From Nitrospira sp. (GTDB lineage: Bacteria; Nitrospirota; Nitrospiria; Nitrospirales; Nitrospiraceae), in assembly GCA_024760525.1 (NCBI GenBank), contig CP060499.1, positions 620,001 to 684,000 of the forward strand: a stretch of 64,000 bases of DNA, read 5' to 3'. Both the position numbers and the translations under genes were made by a program. This document shows positions 25,607 through 34,582 of this stretch, piece after piece; positions within the stretch are counted from its first letter, which is position 1, and each line of letters begins with the position of its first letter. The notes under the pieces were generated by a model that made no database searches, was not told where the DNA came from, and saw nothing but the letters and a program-made list of their open reading frames with translations.

Positions 25607-27202
25607 CTAGTTCACGATGCAGAATGTCGGAGTTCCACCAGGTGACGACGCAGGTTGTTGATCCAGCCAGGCATTTACTGGTGTCACTGACACTTTGCAT
25701 TGCGCATCCACGATAATATTGAAGACATGCCACCAAAGCTTGGACCCTTCACCAGGGGGCGGGGCAAAGACGCTGATATTCCCATTCTGGCTGAGCTCCA
25801 CGCGACCGGGCGACCCTGTCATGCCGGGAGTCAGCGTCCCACTGAAATTATGTACGGCATAGGTGTAGGTTCCTTGCATTAACTTGGTGATTGTCACAAC
25901 TTCGGGGCCGAAGCTGGTGGTGTCATCCACGTCAAGACTTACAAAGGGCAGAGCGGTCAAGGAACCTGGCGCGCCGAAAAACACGTGGCTACCGTTGGGC
26001 GTGAACAAATGGGAGTCGAGATCGAGGGGCTGCGTGCCCCACGTCAGCTTGATGTTGAAACCACTCAAGTTAGTAGTTATAGCGAGGCACGGGTCTAAAA
26101 CAATATTTGTCCCTGCAGGCCCGGCTGTCACCGTGTTAGTCAATTGTGTACCGACAAGAGCTGCTAGCGTCGCTTTACCATTTTTACTGATAGGTATCTG
26201 GAACGAACCATCTGTTGCGGTATAGACCCGTGAGGAACCGGAGTAGTCAATGCCGTCGCTCTCGACGAGGGCATTGACTGCAGGCTGGCCCGAGTCGTTT
26301 CTAACACATCCGGTTACGAAGATAGTCTCTGTCACTAGATCAGCATTCCAATAGATCAACCGAGTCACGCTACCCTCGTAATAACGATTGGGGCCAATAC
26401 CAACCAGTGTTGCTTGACCTTCTTGGATCCATCGCCCGGTCGAGTCATCAAAATAGAAGAGCGGAATTGTCGCAGGAATATTAGCGGATCTTGTACTGAC
26501 AGGAATACGAATCGTGGAGCTGCTACCCGGGGATAAGTTGTACCGCACGTCATTGCTGTCGCGGACATCGATCGCCATTGCGCCAAAACTCTCGATCTGT
26601 CTGATAGCATTACCAACAGAAGCGGTAAAATCTCCGGGCATGCCGTTCGTAGTAGTTGCCACGTTAATAGGAGTGACCGAGACTGCGACATTGGCCGCCA
26701 GGGATCCACCCGTTTGTGGAACAAGTCCGTTAGCTGGAAGGACAATCTGGGCCGTAGAGTTCGGTACGGTTATCGTGCCTCCGGACGCGATGGCGACATT
26801 CTGCGTAATGCCGACCCTGACAAGTTGTACGGTGAGCGGCGTGCTCTCCCCAGCCATCACACGAGCAATACGAATGTTCTCTGCAAAACCGGCAGCTTCG
26901 ACTCGCACCACTGCCCGGCCAGTTGCAGGTACAGAGAGTGTATAGCTCCCATCAGATCCTGATGAGGACCGCACGGACCCCACTTCAATTGTGGCATTGG
27001 CAATTCCTCCCGCACCGTCAGAAGAAATAACACGACCAGTAATAGTCCCATTGGTTCCAGGATTTGAAGATGTCTCGGGGGTGTCACCTCCGCATCCTGT
27101 AAGGGTTGCAAGAAACAAGAAGCCAAGAATCTGCATCCAACATAAAAGTGCAGACTTGGACTGATACCGCAAACACAATATCCAGGAAACATTTCTTCTC
27201 AT
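25607..27202 (-). CDS. large lipoprotein with carboxypeptidase-regulatory-like and DUF2135/YfaP-like domains
   Basis: A 531-residue lipoprotein: signal ending FLATLTGC; a CarboxypepD-reg-like fold at about 50-130 (ITGRVISSDGAGGIANATIEV); a central beta-rich region; a second such fold at about 300-370 (VTGCVRNDSGQPAVNALVESDG); and a C-terminal domain (about 385-480) with LTWGTQPLDLDSHL and VDDTTSFGPEVVTI, the pattern of DUF2135/YfaP. AAGGAG precedes the ATG. Probably displayed at the outer membrane or in the periplasm. It stands alone. Confidence 0.8.
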   Translation of the reverse strand: MRRNVSWILCLRYQSKSALLCWMQILGFLFLATLTGCGGDTPETSSNPGTNGTITGRVISSDGAGGIANATIEVGSVRSSSGSDGSYTLSVPATGRAVVRVEAAGFAENIRIARVMAGESTPLTVQLVRVGITQNVAIASGGTITVPNSTAQIVLPANGLVPQTGGSLAANVAVSVTPINVATTTNGMPGDFTASVGNAIRQIESFGAMAIDVRDSNDVRYNLSPGSSSTIRIPVSTRSANIPATIPLFYFDDSTGRWIQEGQATLVGIGPNRYYEGSVTRLIYWNADLVTETIFVTGCVRNDSGQPAVNALVESDGIDYSGSSRVYTATDGSFQIPISKNGKATLAALVGTQLTNTVTAGPAGTNIVLDPCLAITTNLSGFNIKLTWGTQPLDLDSHLFTPNGSHVFFGAPGSLTALPFVSLDVDDTTSFGPEVVTITKLMQGTYTYAVHNFSGTLTPGMTGSPGRVELSQNGNISVFAPPPGEGSKLWWHVFNIIVDAQCKVSVTPVNAWLDQQPASSPGGTPTFCIVN

Positions 27203-27992
27203 GAAATTCTCCTTCTGGTTTAACGTGAGGCTCTTGCAATCTCAGCTCCATATAATGTGTGGAGAAGTAGACAGCGGAGAGTCCATGTTTTAGGGCATGC
27301 GGCCTATTCGTCCACTCGCTCGCAGATTGACAAGGTCATTGCCGAGAACGATAGCAATTCTGTACGACCGCGCTTACTCCGCTTGAAAACAGGACAAATT
27401 TGCTTGTTCAACAGAGCCGTATGGCGCTTACGTAAAAGTTTTAAGTAACTATCATAGAGTAGGAATAATAAGCTAGTATAAAGTTCTGCTTCTTTAGATG
27501 GATGTGGCATCTCGGGTCGGCCATGGTGCCTTTCCTGCCCGTGCAATTTACCGCGCAGTAGTCATCTATAAACGCGTCTATACATCCTATTATCGACCGT
27601 GAGCGAGCGACGCATGTCCGTGTAAGTCAACAGCGCGAGATTGCCCCGAAAGGTAGTAGTTGGTATTGCTGTATTCGAAGTGGGTATTGAAGTACTTGCT
27701 GTGGAGAATGGTTCGCTTTTTTAGTTTGGAGAAGAGGCCACCAATATCTATAGGAGTGATTTTATTCAAGTTGAGCCGCTGGGTGCGCTCAACCATAAAA
27801 CTACATGGAATGATGTTTTGGCATGAATCTAACTAGTCCTTTCCCCGAATGGTAGATTTGCATTGATCAGGGGTGACCCCAGAACAACCTTAATGCTTGC
27901 CGATTTCTGCTCAATTAACAAACGCGGTTAGATCCTTAGGAAGGGCTGACTAGAGCATCTAGAATACGCAGTTTTAGTGTCATTCTCGCATC
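27203..27992. other. AT-rich intergenic region with no firm gene
   Basis: About 790 bp, richer in A+T than its surroundings. A minus-strand frame at 27590-27796 (68 codons) has no good start signal and no recognisable family. The stretch may hold decayed mobile DNA, given the duplication and toxin-antitoxin pair next to it, but no terminal repeats are seen. Confidence 0.35.
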
Positions 27993-28119
27993 TCACATGG
28001 TGAGGAGCGCCGCTCCCTGGAAGGTCCCGGCCTTGAGCTCCTGCAACGCGCGGTTTGCTTCCTCAAGAGAATGACGGAGCGTATGCGGTTTGATTAGGAT
28101 GGCGGCTGCTTCGCGCAGC
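27993..28119 (-). pseudogene. 3' fragment of an alcohol dehydrogenase gene
   Basis: This stretch matches the last ~126 bp of the intact gene at 28872-29876 (28872-28997) at roughly nine in ten bases. It keeps the frame for about 41 codons to the stop (ends AGTFQGAALLTM) but has no start. Most differences change the amino acid, so the copy comes from a related gene or has drifted. It abuts the toxin stop codon directly. Confidence 0.8.
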
Positions 28120-28120
28120 A

Positions 28121-28414
28121 TTAAATGCGATCCAGCTCTCGATAATCCCGGTCGCGGTGCAGGACCCTGGCCACTTTCACCACCTTAACCTTTTCATCGA
28201 TTGCATAGATGATGCGATATTCTCCCTGTGTCACCCGAAAGCCGGTAAAATCCCGGTAGGTGAAATGCGCGAGTTGTTCGGAGTCAGGAGGACGAGGGGC
28301 ACGGCGGAGAGTAAGAATCTTGAGAAAGACCTGGCGGAGCCGTTTGGCATCGGAATGTCCAAGATCTTCAAGTGTCGCGAAAACGGCCTCTGAGAACTCG
28401 AGCGAATAACTCAC
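28121..28414 (-). CDS. RelE/ParE family toxin
   Basis: A 97-residue toxin: FSEAVFATLEDL at the start, FRVTQGEYRIIYAIDEK and VVKVARVLHRDRDY at the end, matching RelE-type mRNA interferases. It overlaps the antitoxin gene by 4 bp (antitoxin first), the normal order. The gene is framed by two copies of an alcohol dehydrogenase 3' end, a sign of insertion. Confidence 0.9.
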   Translation of the reverse strand: MSYSLEFSEAVFATLEDLGHSDAKRLRQVFLKILTLRRAPRPPDSEQLAHFTYRDFTGFRVTQGEYRIIYAIDEKVKVVKVARVLHRDRDYRELDRI

Positions 28415-28683
28415 AGGCCAAGACGCTTGGTCATATCATCGAGGGTCAGAAATCGATCGTCCTTGAGGCTTTTGGTGAGGAGGGCGGACTCGTAACGATC
28501 TTCTAAATCAACCAATCGCTGATAGTCATCATAACCAAGGAGTACGGCGGTCGGGCGCGCCCCTTTCTTAATCACGATCCGCTGCCCCTGATAGCCGGCT
28601 TTGGCTAAGACGGCTGAGAAACTCGCCTTGGCCTTAGTCGCCGTCACCGTGTTTTCTGCGTGGACAGTGTTCGACTTCTTCAT
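28411..28683 (-). CDS. Phd/YefM family antitoxin
   Basis: A 90-residue antitoxin. The N-terminal TATKAKASFSAVLAKAG and VIKKGARPTAVLLGYDDYQRL fit the Phd/YefM DNA-binding fold; the acidic C-terminal part should wrap the toxin. Starts at 28683, 28692 (just after a TAG) and 28701 are all possible; I take the first. Likely autoregulates its own operon. Confidence 0.88.
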   Translation of the reverse strand: MKKSNTVHAENTVTATKAKASFSAVLAKAGYQGQRIVIKKGARPTAVLLGYDDYQRLVDLEDRYESALLTKSLKDDRFLTLDDMTKRLGL

Positions 28684-28693
28684 GGGGCACATT

Positions 28694-28849
28694 CTACTCA
28701 ATCAGGCTAAAATAGTCAAATAGGTCATTACCATCTACTGTGGAAACTCCTACGCTTTCGACTATTAGTGTTTCAATGCGAGTGATGCGTTCTCTCGAGC
28801 GCTTGCCGGCAGGCTCTTGCGGTAGCTTCCGACGTAGAACCAGCAGCAT
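28694..28849 (-). CDS. possible small ORF upstream of the antitoxin
   Basis: A 51-codon frame (MLLVLRRKLPQEP...) between the dehydrogenase stop and the antitoxin; its TAG touches an antitoxin start candidate. No ribosome binding site is seen and no family recognised. It may be a relic carried with the toxin-antitoxin insertion. Confidence 0.22.
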   Translation of the reverse strand: MLLVLRRKLPQEPAGKRSRERITRIETLIVESVGVSTVDGNDLFDYFSLIE

Positions 28850-28871
28850 CGGTAATTCAGTTACGTCACGA

Positions 28872-29876
28872 TCACATGGTGAGGACTGCCGCTCCCTGGA
28901 AGGTCCCGGCCTTGAGCTCCTGCAACGCGCGGTTGGCTTGCTCAAGAGGAAAACGGATCGTATGCGGTTTGATAGGGATGGCGGCTGCTTCGCGCAGGAG
29001 ATCAATCCCGTCCTGTCTCGTGTTGGCGGTGACACTGCGGATCACCCGCTCGCCGAACACTTCACGATCATAGTCCAGCGAGGGAATCGGCGACATATGA
29101 ATGCCCGCCAAAGCTAAGGTCCCCCCTCGGTCGAGCGCTCGTAATGCCGGAGGAACGAGTTCCCCGGCTGGCGCGAAGATGATCGACCCGTGCAGTTTGT
29201 CAGGCGGCATATCTATTGCCCCGCCCACCCAAACTGCCCCAAGTTGTCTTGCGAGGGCCTGATGCTCCGGCTTGAGGGAACTGACGTAGACCTGGCAGTT
29301 CCAGTGGCGCGCGATCTGGATGGCGATATGTGCCGACGCACCGAATCCATAAAGCCCCAAACGCTGCCCTGGTTGAATGCCGCTGAGACGCAAGGCGCGA
29401 TATCCGATAATCCCGGCACAGAGCAAGGGTGCCGCTTCATCATCCGAAAAGGTCGACGGGATCGGGTAGGCAAATCGTGCGGGTACGGCCACATACTCGG
29501 CATAGCCTCCGTCGACCTGATAGCCGGTAAACTTCGCCTGTAAGCAGAGATTTTCCCGCCCACTTGTGCAGAATGCGCATTGTCCGCACGTGCCCTGAAG
29601 CCAGGCAATCCCCACACGGTCCCCCTCCTTGACCTCAGAGATCTGGGAGCCAACTTGTATCACCGTACCAACGGCTTGATGGCCGGGGATCAGGGGCAAT
29701 GCAATGTCGGGAAGCTCTCCCTCCACCACGTGGAGGTCCGTGCGGCAGACGCCACAGGCGTGAACTTTGACGAGAGCCTGACCTGGCTTCGGAACAGGAA
29801 TCGGCCGGTCTTGAAGTTGCAAAGGACTGCCGGAGACATCACTTGTACGGTTGAGCACCATCGCTTTCATCGTCAT
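28872..29876 (-). CDS. zinc-dependent alcohol dehydrogenase
   Basis: A 334-residue medium-chain dehydrogenase. Catalytic zinc ligands: Cys in GVCRTDLH, the His/Glu-region HQAVGTV and a later Cys in LLCAGIIGYRAL. Structural zinc: CGQCAFCTSGRENLC, four cysteines. Nucleotide-binding LGLYGFGASAHIAIQIA has Gly-rich turn GFGAS. Oxidises alcohols or reduces aldehydes with NAD(P). The full gene; a 3' copy lies at 27993-28119. Confidence 0.95.
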   Translation of the reverse strand: MTMKAMVLNRTSDVSGSPLQLQDRPIPVPKPGQALVKVHACGVCRTDLHVVEGELPDIALPLIPGHQAVGTVIQVGSQISEVKEGDRVGIAWLQGTCGQCAFCTSGRENLCLQAKFTGYQVDGGYAEYVAVPARFAYPIPSTFSDDEAAPLLCAGIIGYRALRLSGIQPGQRLGLYGFGASAHIAIQIARHWNCQVYVSSLKPEHQALARQLGAVWVGGAIDMPPDKLHGSIIFAPAGELVPPALRALDRGGTLALAGIHMSPIPSLDYDREVFGERVIRSVTANTRQDGIDLLREAAAIPIKPHTIRFPLEQANRALQELKAGTFQGAAVLTM

Positions 29877-29991
29877 TCAGGGGTATCAGTTTCGAGTTGC
29901 GGATTTCCGGTTTCGATCTTGGAGTTCTGGACTTGAGTTTTAGGCTGCAAGACGCAGGACACGAATTCGCGAAACCTGAAACTCATAACAC

Positions 29992-30621
29992 TTACGGAGT
30001 TTTCGCTTTGACGCACTCGATGTCAAGCCGGATTTCCACGTCCTCTCCGACGACGAGTCCGCCGCTGTCGAGCGTTTTGTTCCAAATCATGCCGAACTCT
30101 TTGCGGTTCAGCTTCCCCTGGGCGGTGAACCCGGCTCTGGTGTTGCCCCAGGGATCTTTAGTCGCACCGTTGAAGGTTCCGATGAGCGTGACCTCCTTGG
30201 TCATGCCGCGCAGCGTGAAGTGACCGATCACTGTGTAGGTGTCTCCCTGCTTCTGGTACTGCTTCATCTTGTACGTCATCGTCGGAAACTGTTTGACGTC
30301 CAAGAAATCGGCAGTGCGGAGATGCGCGTCGCGTTTTTCGTGGTTTGTGTTGATCGACTCGGCGGTGATCGTCGCTTCAATAGTTTTGAAGGTTTTGGCG
30401 TCCGCATCCATCTCGACGAATCCATGATAGTCCATGAACCGTCCCGACGTTTTTGACACCATCATATGGGCGACACGAAACTCAATCGTCGAATGATCCG
30501 GGTCGATGTCCCAACGAGTCGTTTCCGCCTCGACGCCCAGCGGGAGGAGCATCAACAGGCCCGTGATCACGACTCTCCGCATCCATCTCGCCCGGATCTT
30601 CATTTCTGCCCCTTTCGGCAT
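29992..30621 (-). CDS. YceI family periplasmic protein
   Basis: A 209-residue protein with a signal (VVITGLLMLLPLGVEA) and the YceI lipocalin-like barrel: WDIDPDHSTIEFRVAHMMVSKTSG, DAHLRTADFLDVKQFPTMTY, LTLRGMTKEV-like and a closing VEIRLDIE. YceI proteins bind polyprenyl lipids in the periplasm. GGAGG lies 5 bases before ATG 30621; an ATG at 30603 is the second choice. Confidence 0.92.
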   Translation of the reverse strand: MPKGAEMKIRARWMRRVVITGLLMLLPLGVEAETTRWDIDPDHSTIEFRVAHMMVSKTSGRFMDYHGFVEMDADAKTFKTIEATITAESINTNHEKRDAHLRTADFLDVKQFPTMTYKMKQYQKQGDTYTVIGHFTLRGMTKEVTLIGTFNGATKDPWGNTRAGFTAQGKLNRKEFGMIWNKTLDSGGLVVGEDVEIRLDIECVKAKTP

Positions 30622-30643
30622 CGCAGCCTCCATGAACTTTGGG

Positions 30644-31636
30644 TCATTTCTTCAGCGACCTCGAAGTTGGACGAGGTTTCTGAGGGTTGATGACCGCACG
30701 AGATCCCTGTCCTCCCTTCGCCCCTGTCTTCATCAGCACGTGAACATCGATGGGCTCCGATCCCAAATCCTGGGGAAACACGGGAAATGGTTGCGCGTGG
30801 AGGATGGCATGGATACCGGCCGTATCAATCTCGCGAGCCCCGGATCCTTTTTCAATCTGGATCAACTGGGCTCGTCCACCGGGATAGAGCCGAAATCGTA
30901 CATGCACGGTCTCGCTGGACGGGGAATGACGGACTCGGCGCACGGCATGACTCCAGCTTCGGCTGACGAGGTGGCTCACTCGGTGCCAATAGGTTTGCGG
31001 CTGTTCCGCTGAAGGGGGCGGCAGGAGATCTTCTTCAATCACCGGTCCACTGGCCAATGGAATAGCGTCCGGCAGTGGTTCAGCTTGGTCCGTGGCCAAA
31101 TCGCTGGCGCTCGATTCATTTTGATCGAGCGGCGACGGCTCCTTGTCGGGGCTCGGTGGTTCCGGTGGTTCCAACGTGACGTACACGATGCGTGTCATGA
31201 TCCGCTCGAACTTCTTCTCATTGGATCTGGCGAATGTGAATTGTAGCCGTGAAATGTTCGGGTTCACCGACAGTCGGGTTGGCGGAACGGGTTCAAGGGT
31301 CGTCGTTGCCTTCATCACCATGGATGAAGGATCGGGTGTAAATGTCACGACCTGTAACTGGAAATGGCTTGATTCACAGATGGCGACCAATGGCGCATGG
31401 CCCTGGGCGACTCCGCCGAGTGTAATCGACAATTCGAGCGGTTGGCCGAGTTGGATATCCCCGGAGTGATTCGAACCGGCGAAATCGAACGTGACCCATC
31501 GTTTTCCGGAAGAAAATGCCTGAGACGCCGCAGGCCGAGAGTCTGCCCGCGCGTCGGCCTGAAGAAGCGTGAGGCCCAATACAACGATCGGAAGGCCGCA
31601 AGCCAAGATCAGACGGGTAACAGCCGGATGGACCAT
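30644..31636 (-). CDS. TonB-like periplasmic protein
   Basis: A 330-residue protein: N-terminal hydrophobic segment (LILACGLPIVVLGLTLL) as signal or anchor, a beta-rich region to about 150, a proline/acid-rich linker (EPPEPPSPDKEPS), and a C-terminal domain (about 220-315) with YPGGRAQLIQIEKGSG...ID, like TonB/TolA C-terminal domains. A GTG two codons upstream is an alternative start. The gene precedes the YceI gene on the same strand with a 22 bp gap and may be co-transcribed with it. The classical TonB role is not proven; no exbBD is near. Confidence 0.65.
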   Translation of the reverse strand: MVHPAVTRLILACGLPIVVLGLTLLQADARADSRPAASQAFSSGKRWVTFDFAGSNHSGDIQLGQPLELSITLGGVAQGHAPLVAICESSHFQLQVVTFTPDPSSMVMKATTTLEPVPPTRLSVNPNISRLQFTFARSNEKKFERIMTRIVYVTLEPPEPPSPDKEPSPLDQNESSASDLATDQAEPLPDAIPLASGPVIEEDLLPPPSAEQPQTYWHRVSHLVSRSWSHAVRRVRHSPSSETVHVRFRLYPGGRAQLIQIEKGSGAREIDTAGIHAILHAQPFPVFPQDLGSEPIDVHVLMKTGAKGGQGSRAVINPQKPRPTSRSLKK

Positions 31637-31732
31637 GGTCACGGCATCCTACTCATCGTCGGGACATCCGCGCAACCCGTTCTTTCCCTAAACCTATGTG
31701 TCGAACCGATGGAGTTAGTATAGAATAGGTTC

Positions 31733-32767
31733 ATGCAAGCACTCGTCAAGACCGCCGCAGAACCAGGTTTGACCCTGAGGGATTGGGCTGATCCGACCCC
31801 CGGTCCACATGATGCCGTCGTGAAGGTCGCCGCTACGTCATTGTGTGGAACCGATGCGCATATCTACCGTTGGGACGAATGGGCGCAGAAGCGTATCCAG
31901 CCTCCACGCATCATCGGCCATGAATTGTGCGGCCATGTCGTCGAGGTTGGGCGTGAGGTGTCTCTCGTCAAGGTCGGTGATTACGTCGCGGCCGAATCGC
32001 ACCTGACCTGTGGAGCGTGTTTCCAGTGCCGGACGGGACAGGCGCACGTGTGCAAGAATTACAAGATTCTCGGGGTCGACCGAGACGGGTCTTACGCACA
32101 GTATGTCGTGTTGCCCGAGGGGGTTCTGTGGCACACGGATTCGGGAATCCCTCCGGAGTTGGCCTGTGTGCAGGAACCGCTCGGGAATGCGGTCGACGCG
32201 GCGCTTGCTGAAGACCTCACCGGTCATACGGTGTTGATCACGGGATGTGGTCCGACGGGCCTCTTTGCCGCGGCGGTTGCGCGGACCGCCGGCGCCGCCA
32301 CAATCATTGCGTCCGATGTCAGCGACTATCGGCTCGGTTTGGCGAAGCAGGTCGGGGTCGATCATGTGCTCAATGCGAAGACGGAATCACCGGAACGAGT
32401 GGGGGCGGCGATCCTCGATATGACGGGCGGTGAAGGGGTGGATGCGGCGCTGGAAATGTCAGGAAATCCCCCGGCCTTGCACCAGGCCTTCCGCGCAGTG
32501 AAGAACGGGGGACGAGTGACTCTGTTCGGCATTCCGACCGGTTCGGTGTGCTTCGATCTGCCGAACGAAATTATTTTTAAGGGCATCCGTGTCTATGGAA
32601 TCACCGGCCGTCGTCTTTTCGGCACATGGTATCGGTTGGCAGGACTGTTTAAGGCGGGTCTCGATATTCGGCCGGTCGTCACACATTCTTTCCCTCTGCG
32701 AGAGTTTGCGACCGGCTTTGAATTGATCCAGTCCGGCCAATGCGGCAAAGTCGTCTTGTTCCCTTAA
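31733..32767 (+). CDS. tdh: L-threonine 3-dehydrogenase
   Basis: A 344-residue zinc dehydrogenase. Zinc ligands LCGTDAHIY and GHELCG, the structural-zinc cysteines CGACFQCRTGQAHVC, and GCGPTGLFAAAVA for NAD. The sequence MQALVKTAAEPGL and DRDGSYAQYVVLPE are typical of Tdh. It oxidises threonine to 2-amino-3-oxobutyrate, passed to Kbl encoded 63 bp downstream. TAGAAT sits just upstream of the start. Confidence 0.93.
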   Translation: MQALVKTAAEPGLTLRDWADPTPGPHDAVVKVAATSLCGTDAHIYRWDEWAQKRIQPPRIIGHELCGHVVEVGREVSLVKVGDYVAAESHLTCGACFQCRTGQAHVCKNYKILGVDRDGSYAQYVVLPEGVLWHTDSGIPPELACVQEPLGNAVDAALAEDLTGHTVLITGCGPTGLFAAAVARTAGAATIIASDVSDYRLGLAKQVGVDHVLNAKTESPERVGAAILDMTGGEGVDAALEMSGNPPALHQAFRAVKNGGRVTLFGIPTGSVCFDLPNEIIFKGIRVYGITGRRLFGTWYRLAGLFKAGLDIRPVVTHSFPLREFATGFELIQSGQCGKVVLFP

Positions 32768-32830
32768 CCGGTCAGACGGCAGGCCTTCCCGATCTTTGGC
32801 AAAGCGTCTATTCCACGTCGACGACGAACC

Positions 32831-34021
32831 ATGGCGTATCACTCACTTAAAGCATCTCTCCAAACTCAACTTGCCGATATCAGAGCCCGCGGTCTCTATA
32901 AGGTCGAACGTCGACTGTTGAGCCCACAGGGTGCCGACATCAGAGTGGCGCAAGGTCACGCGCTGAATCTCTGCGCGAACAATTATCTGGGCTTGGCGAA
33001 TCACCCGGCTATCGTGCAGGCCGCCCACAAGGGGTTGGAAACGTATGGATACGGCATGGCTTCAGTGCGGTTCATTTGCGGCACGCAGGATCTGCACAAA
33101 CAGCTCGAACAGGCCGTCAGTGAATTTCTCGGTACCGAGGACTCGATCCTATACAGTTCGTGCTTTGATGCGAACGGAGGATTGTTCGAGGTCTTGGTGG
33201 ATGAGCATGATGCCGTCATCAGTGATGCGTTGAATCATGCCAGCCTCATCGACGGCATCAGACTGTGCAAGGCTAAACGGTTCCGATATGCCCATTCCAA
33301 CATGGCGGAACTTGAAGCTCGGCTACAGGATTCGAGTGACTGCCGCCTGCGGCTGGTCGCAACCGATGGCGTGTTCTCGATGGATGGCGATCTGGCCAAA
33401 CTGGATCAGATCGTGGAGCTTGCGGAACGGTACGATGCGGCGGTGGTGGTTGATGACAGTCATGCGACCGGGGTCCTCGGTCCCAAGGGGCGGGGCACAC
33501 CGGCTCATTTCGGGGTCGCCGACAGAATCGAGATCGTCACCAGCACGTTGGGGAAGACGCTCGGTGGCGCGACCGGCGGATTTACATCCGGGAAGGCCGA
33601 GGTGGTCGAGTTGCTGCGCCAACGATCGAGGCCCTATCTGTTTTCGAACGCGCTTCCCCCTCCCGTCGCGGCCGGCGCATTGTGTGCCCTGGATCTGGTG
33701 CAGCAAGGCGACCATCTCAGGGAAAGCATTCGCGCCAATGCCGCCTTCTTCCGGGAACAGCTGGCTTCGCTTGGTTTCAGGCTCGTTCCTGGCGAGCATC
33801 CGATCATCCCCGTCATGTTGGGTGACGCCGTCCTGGCCACGTCTATGGCGGAAGCGCTACTGAAAGAAGGAGTCTATGTCGTCGGGTTCAGTTATCCGGT
33901 GGTGCCGCAAGGGCAGGCACGAATCCGGACTCAAATGTCGGCTGCCCATACGACTGATCAGCTCAAGCAAGCCGTGGAGGCGTTTGCACGGGTGGGACGA
34001 TCGCTCGGTGTGATCCGCTAG
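32831..34021 (+). CDS. kbl: glycine C-acetyltransferase (2-amino-3-ketobutyrate CoA ligase)
   Basis: A 396-residue PLP enzyme of the alpha-oxoamine synthase family. LCANNYLGLANHP at the start, DDSHATGVLGPKGRGTPAHF in the middle, and the PLP lysine in TLGKTLGGATGG. It cleaves 2-amino-3-oxobutyrate with CoA to glycine and acetyl-CoA. In operon with tdh; glycine can then feed GlyA encoded nearby. Confidence 0.95.
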   Translation: MAYHSLKASLQTQLADIRARGLYKVERRLLSPQGADIRVAQGHALNLCANNYLGLANHPAIVQAAHKGLETYGYGMASVRFICGTQDLHKQLEQAVSEFLGTEDSILYSSCFDANGGLFEVLVDEHDAVISDALNHASLIDGIRLCKAKRFRYAHSNMAELEARLQDSSDCRLRLVATDGVFSMDGDLAKLDQIVELAERYDAAVVVDDSHATGVLGPKGRGTPAHFGVADRIEIVTSTLGKTLGGATGGFTSGKAEVVELLRQRSRPYLFSNALPPPVAAGALCALDLVQQGDHLRESIRANAAFFREQLASLGFRLVPGEHPIIPVMLGDAVLATSMAEALLKEGVYVVGFSYPVVPQGQARIRTQMSAAHTTDQLKQAVEAFARVGRSLGVIR

Positions 34022-34044
34022 CTCCTTCAAGGATTTCCCCAGAA

Positions 34045-34073
34045 TTGACATTTTGCAGTCAGGTCAGTATCCT
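34045..34073 (+). promoter_or_regulatory. sigma-70 promoter of rplI
   Basis: TTGACA (34045-34050), 17 bp, TATCCT (34068-34073); start expected near 34080, about 25 bases before the ATG. Confidence 0.65.
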
Positions 34074-34104
34074 CGCACTCTTTATTATGTGAAGGAGCAG
34101 GGGT

Positions 34105-34572
34105 ATGAAAGTCATTCTTCAAGAGACCATGGAAGGCGTGGGTCACCTCGGCGATCTCATCAACGTCGCTGATGGATTTGCACGAAATTATCTGTTACCG
34201 CGCCGCAAGGCGGTTGAGGCCGACGGCCGTAGCATTAAAGCGTTCGAACACGTCAAGCGAGTCGCCGCTGAGAAGGCCAAGAAGGAAAAGCTGGAGATCG
34301 AGTCCTATGCCAAGAAGGTGTCGGCGGTTGCGCTGACGATCGAGGCGCAAGTCGGCAAGGACGACAAGATGTTCGGTTCCGTCACGGCCAAAGACATCGC
34401 TGAAGGATTGGCCGCCCAAGGTGTGACGGTGGATCGCCGCAAGATTCAGCTGGCGCATCCGATCAAGGAACTCGGCACCGTGGCGGTACCGATCAAGATG
34501 CCCAGAGATGTGACGGCGACGGTGACGGTTCGCGTGGTGAAGAAAGAAGAGCCTGAAGAGACTCCGGCATAG
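34105..34572 (+). CDS. rplI: 50S ribosomal protein L9
   Basis: A 155-residue protein: MKVILQETMEGVGHLGDLINV, then DGFARNYLLPRRKAV (the N-terminal rRNA-binding domain), a helical linker, and the C-terminal domain with GKDDKMFGSVTAKDIAE. GAAGGAGCAGGGGT precedes ATG. It leads a cluster with glyA (10 bp gap) and nrdR. Confidence 0.97.
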   Translation: MKVILQETMEGVGHLGDLINVADGFARNYLLPRRKAVEADGRSIKAFEHVKRVAAEKAKKEKLEIESYAKKVSAVALTIEAQVGKDDKMFGSVTAKDIAEGLAAQGVTVDRRKIQLAHPIKELGTVAVPIKMPRDVTATVTVRVVKKEEPEETPA

Positions 34573-34582
34573 GTATTCGAAT

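Noticed and set aside
27590..27796. Possible transposase fragment
   Set aside because: The 68-codon frame shows no recognisable transposase motif, start signal or terminal repeats.
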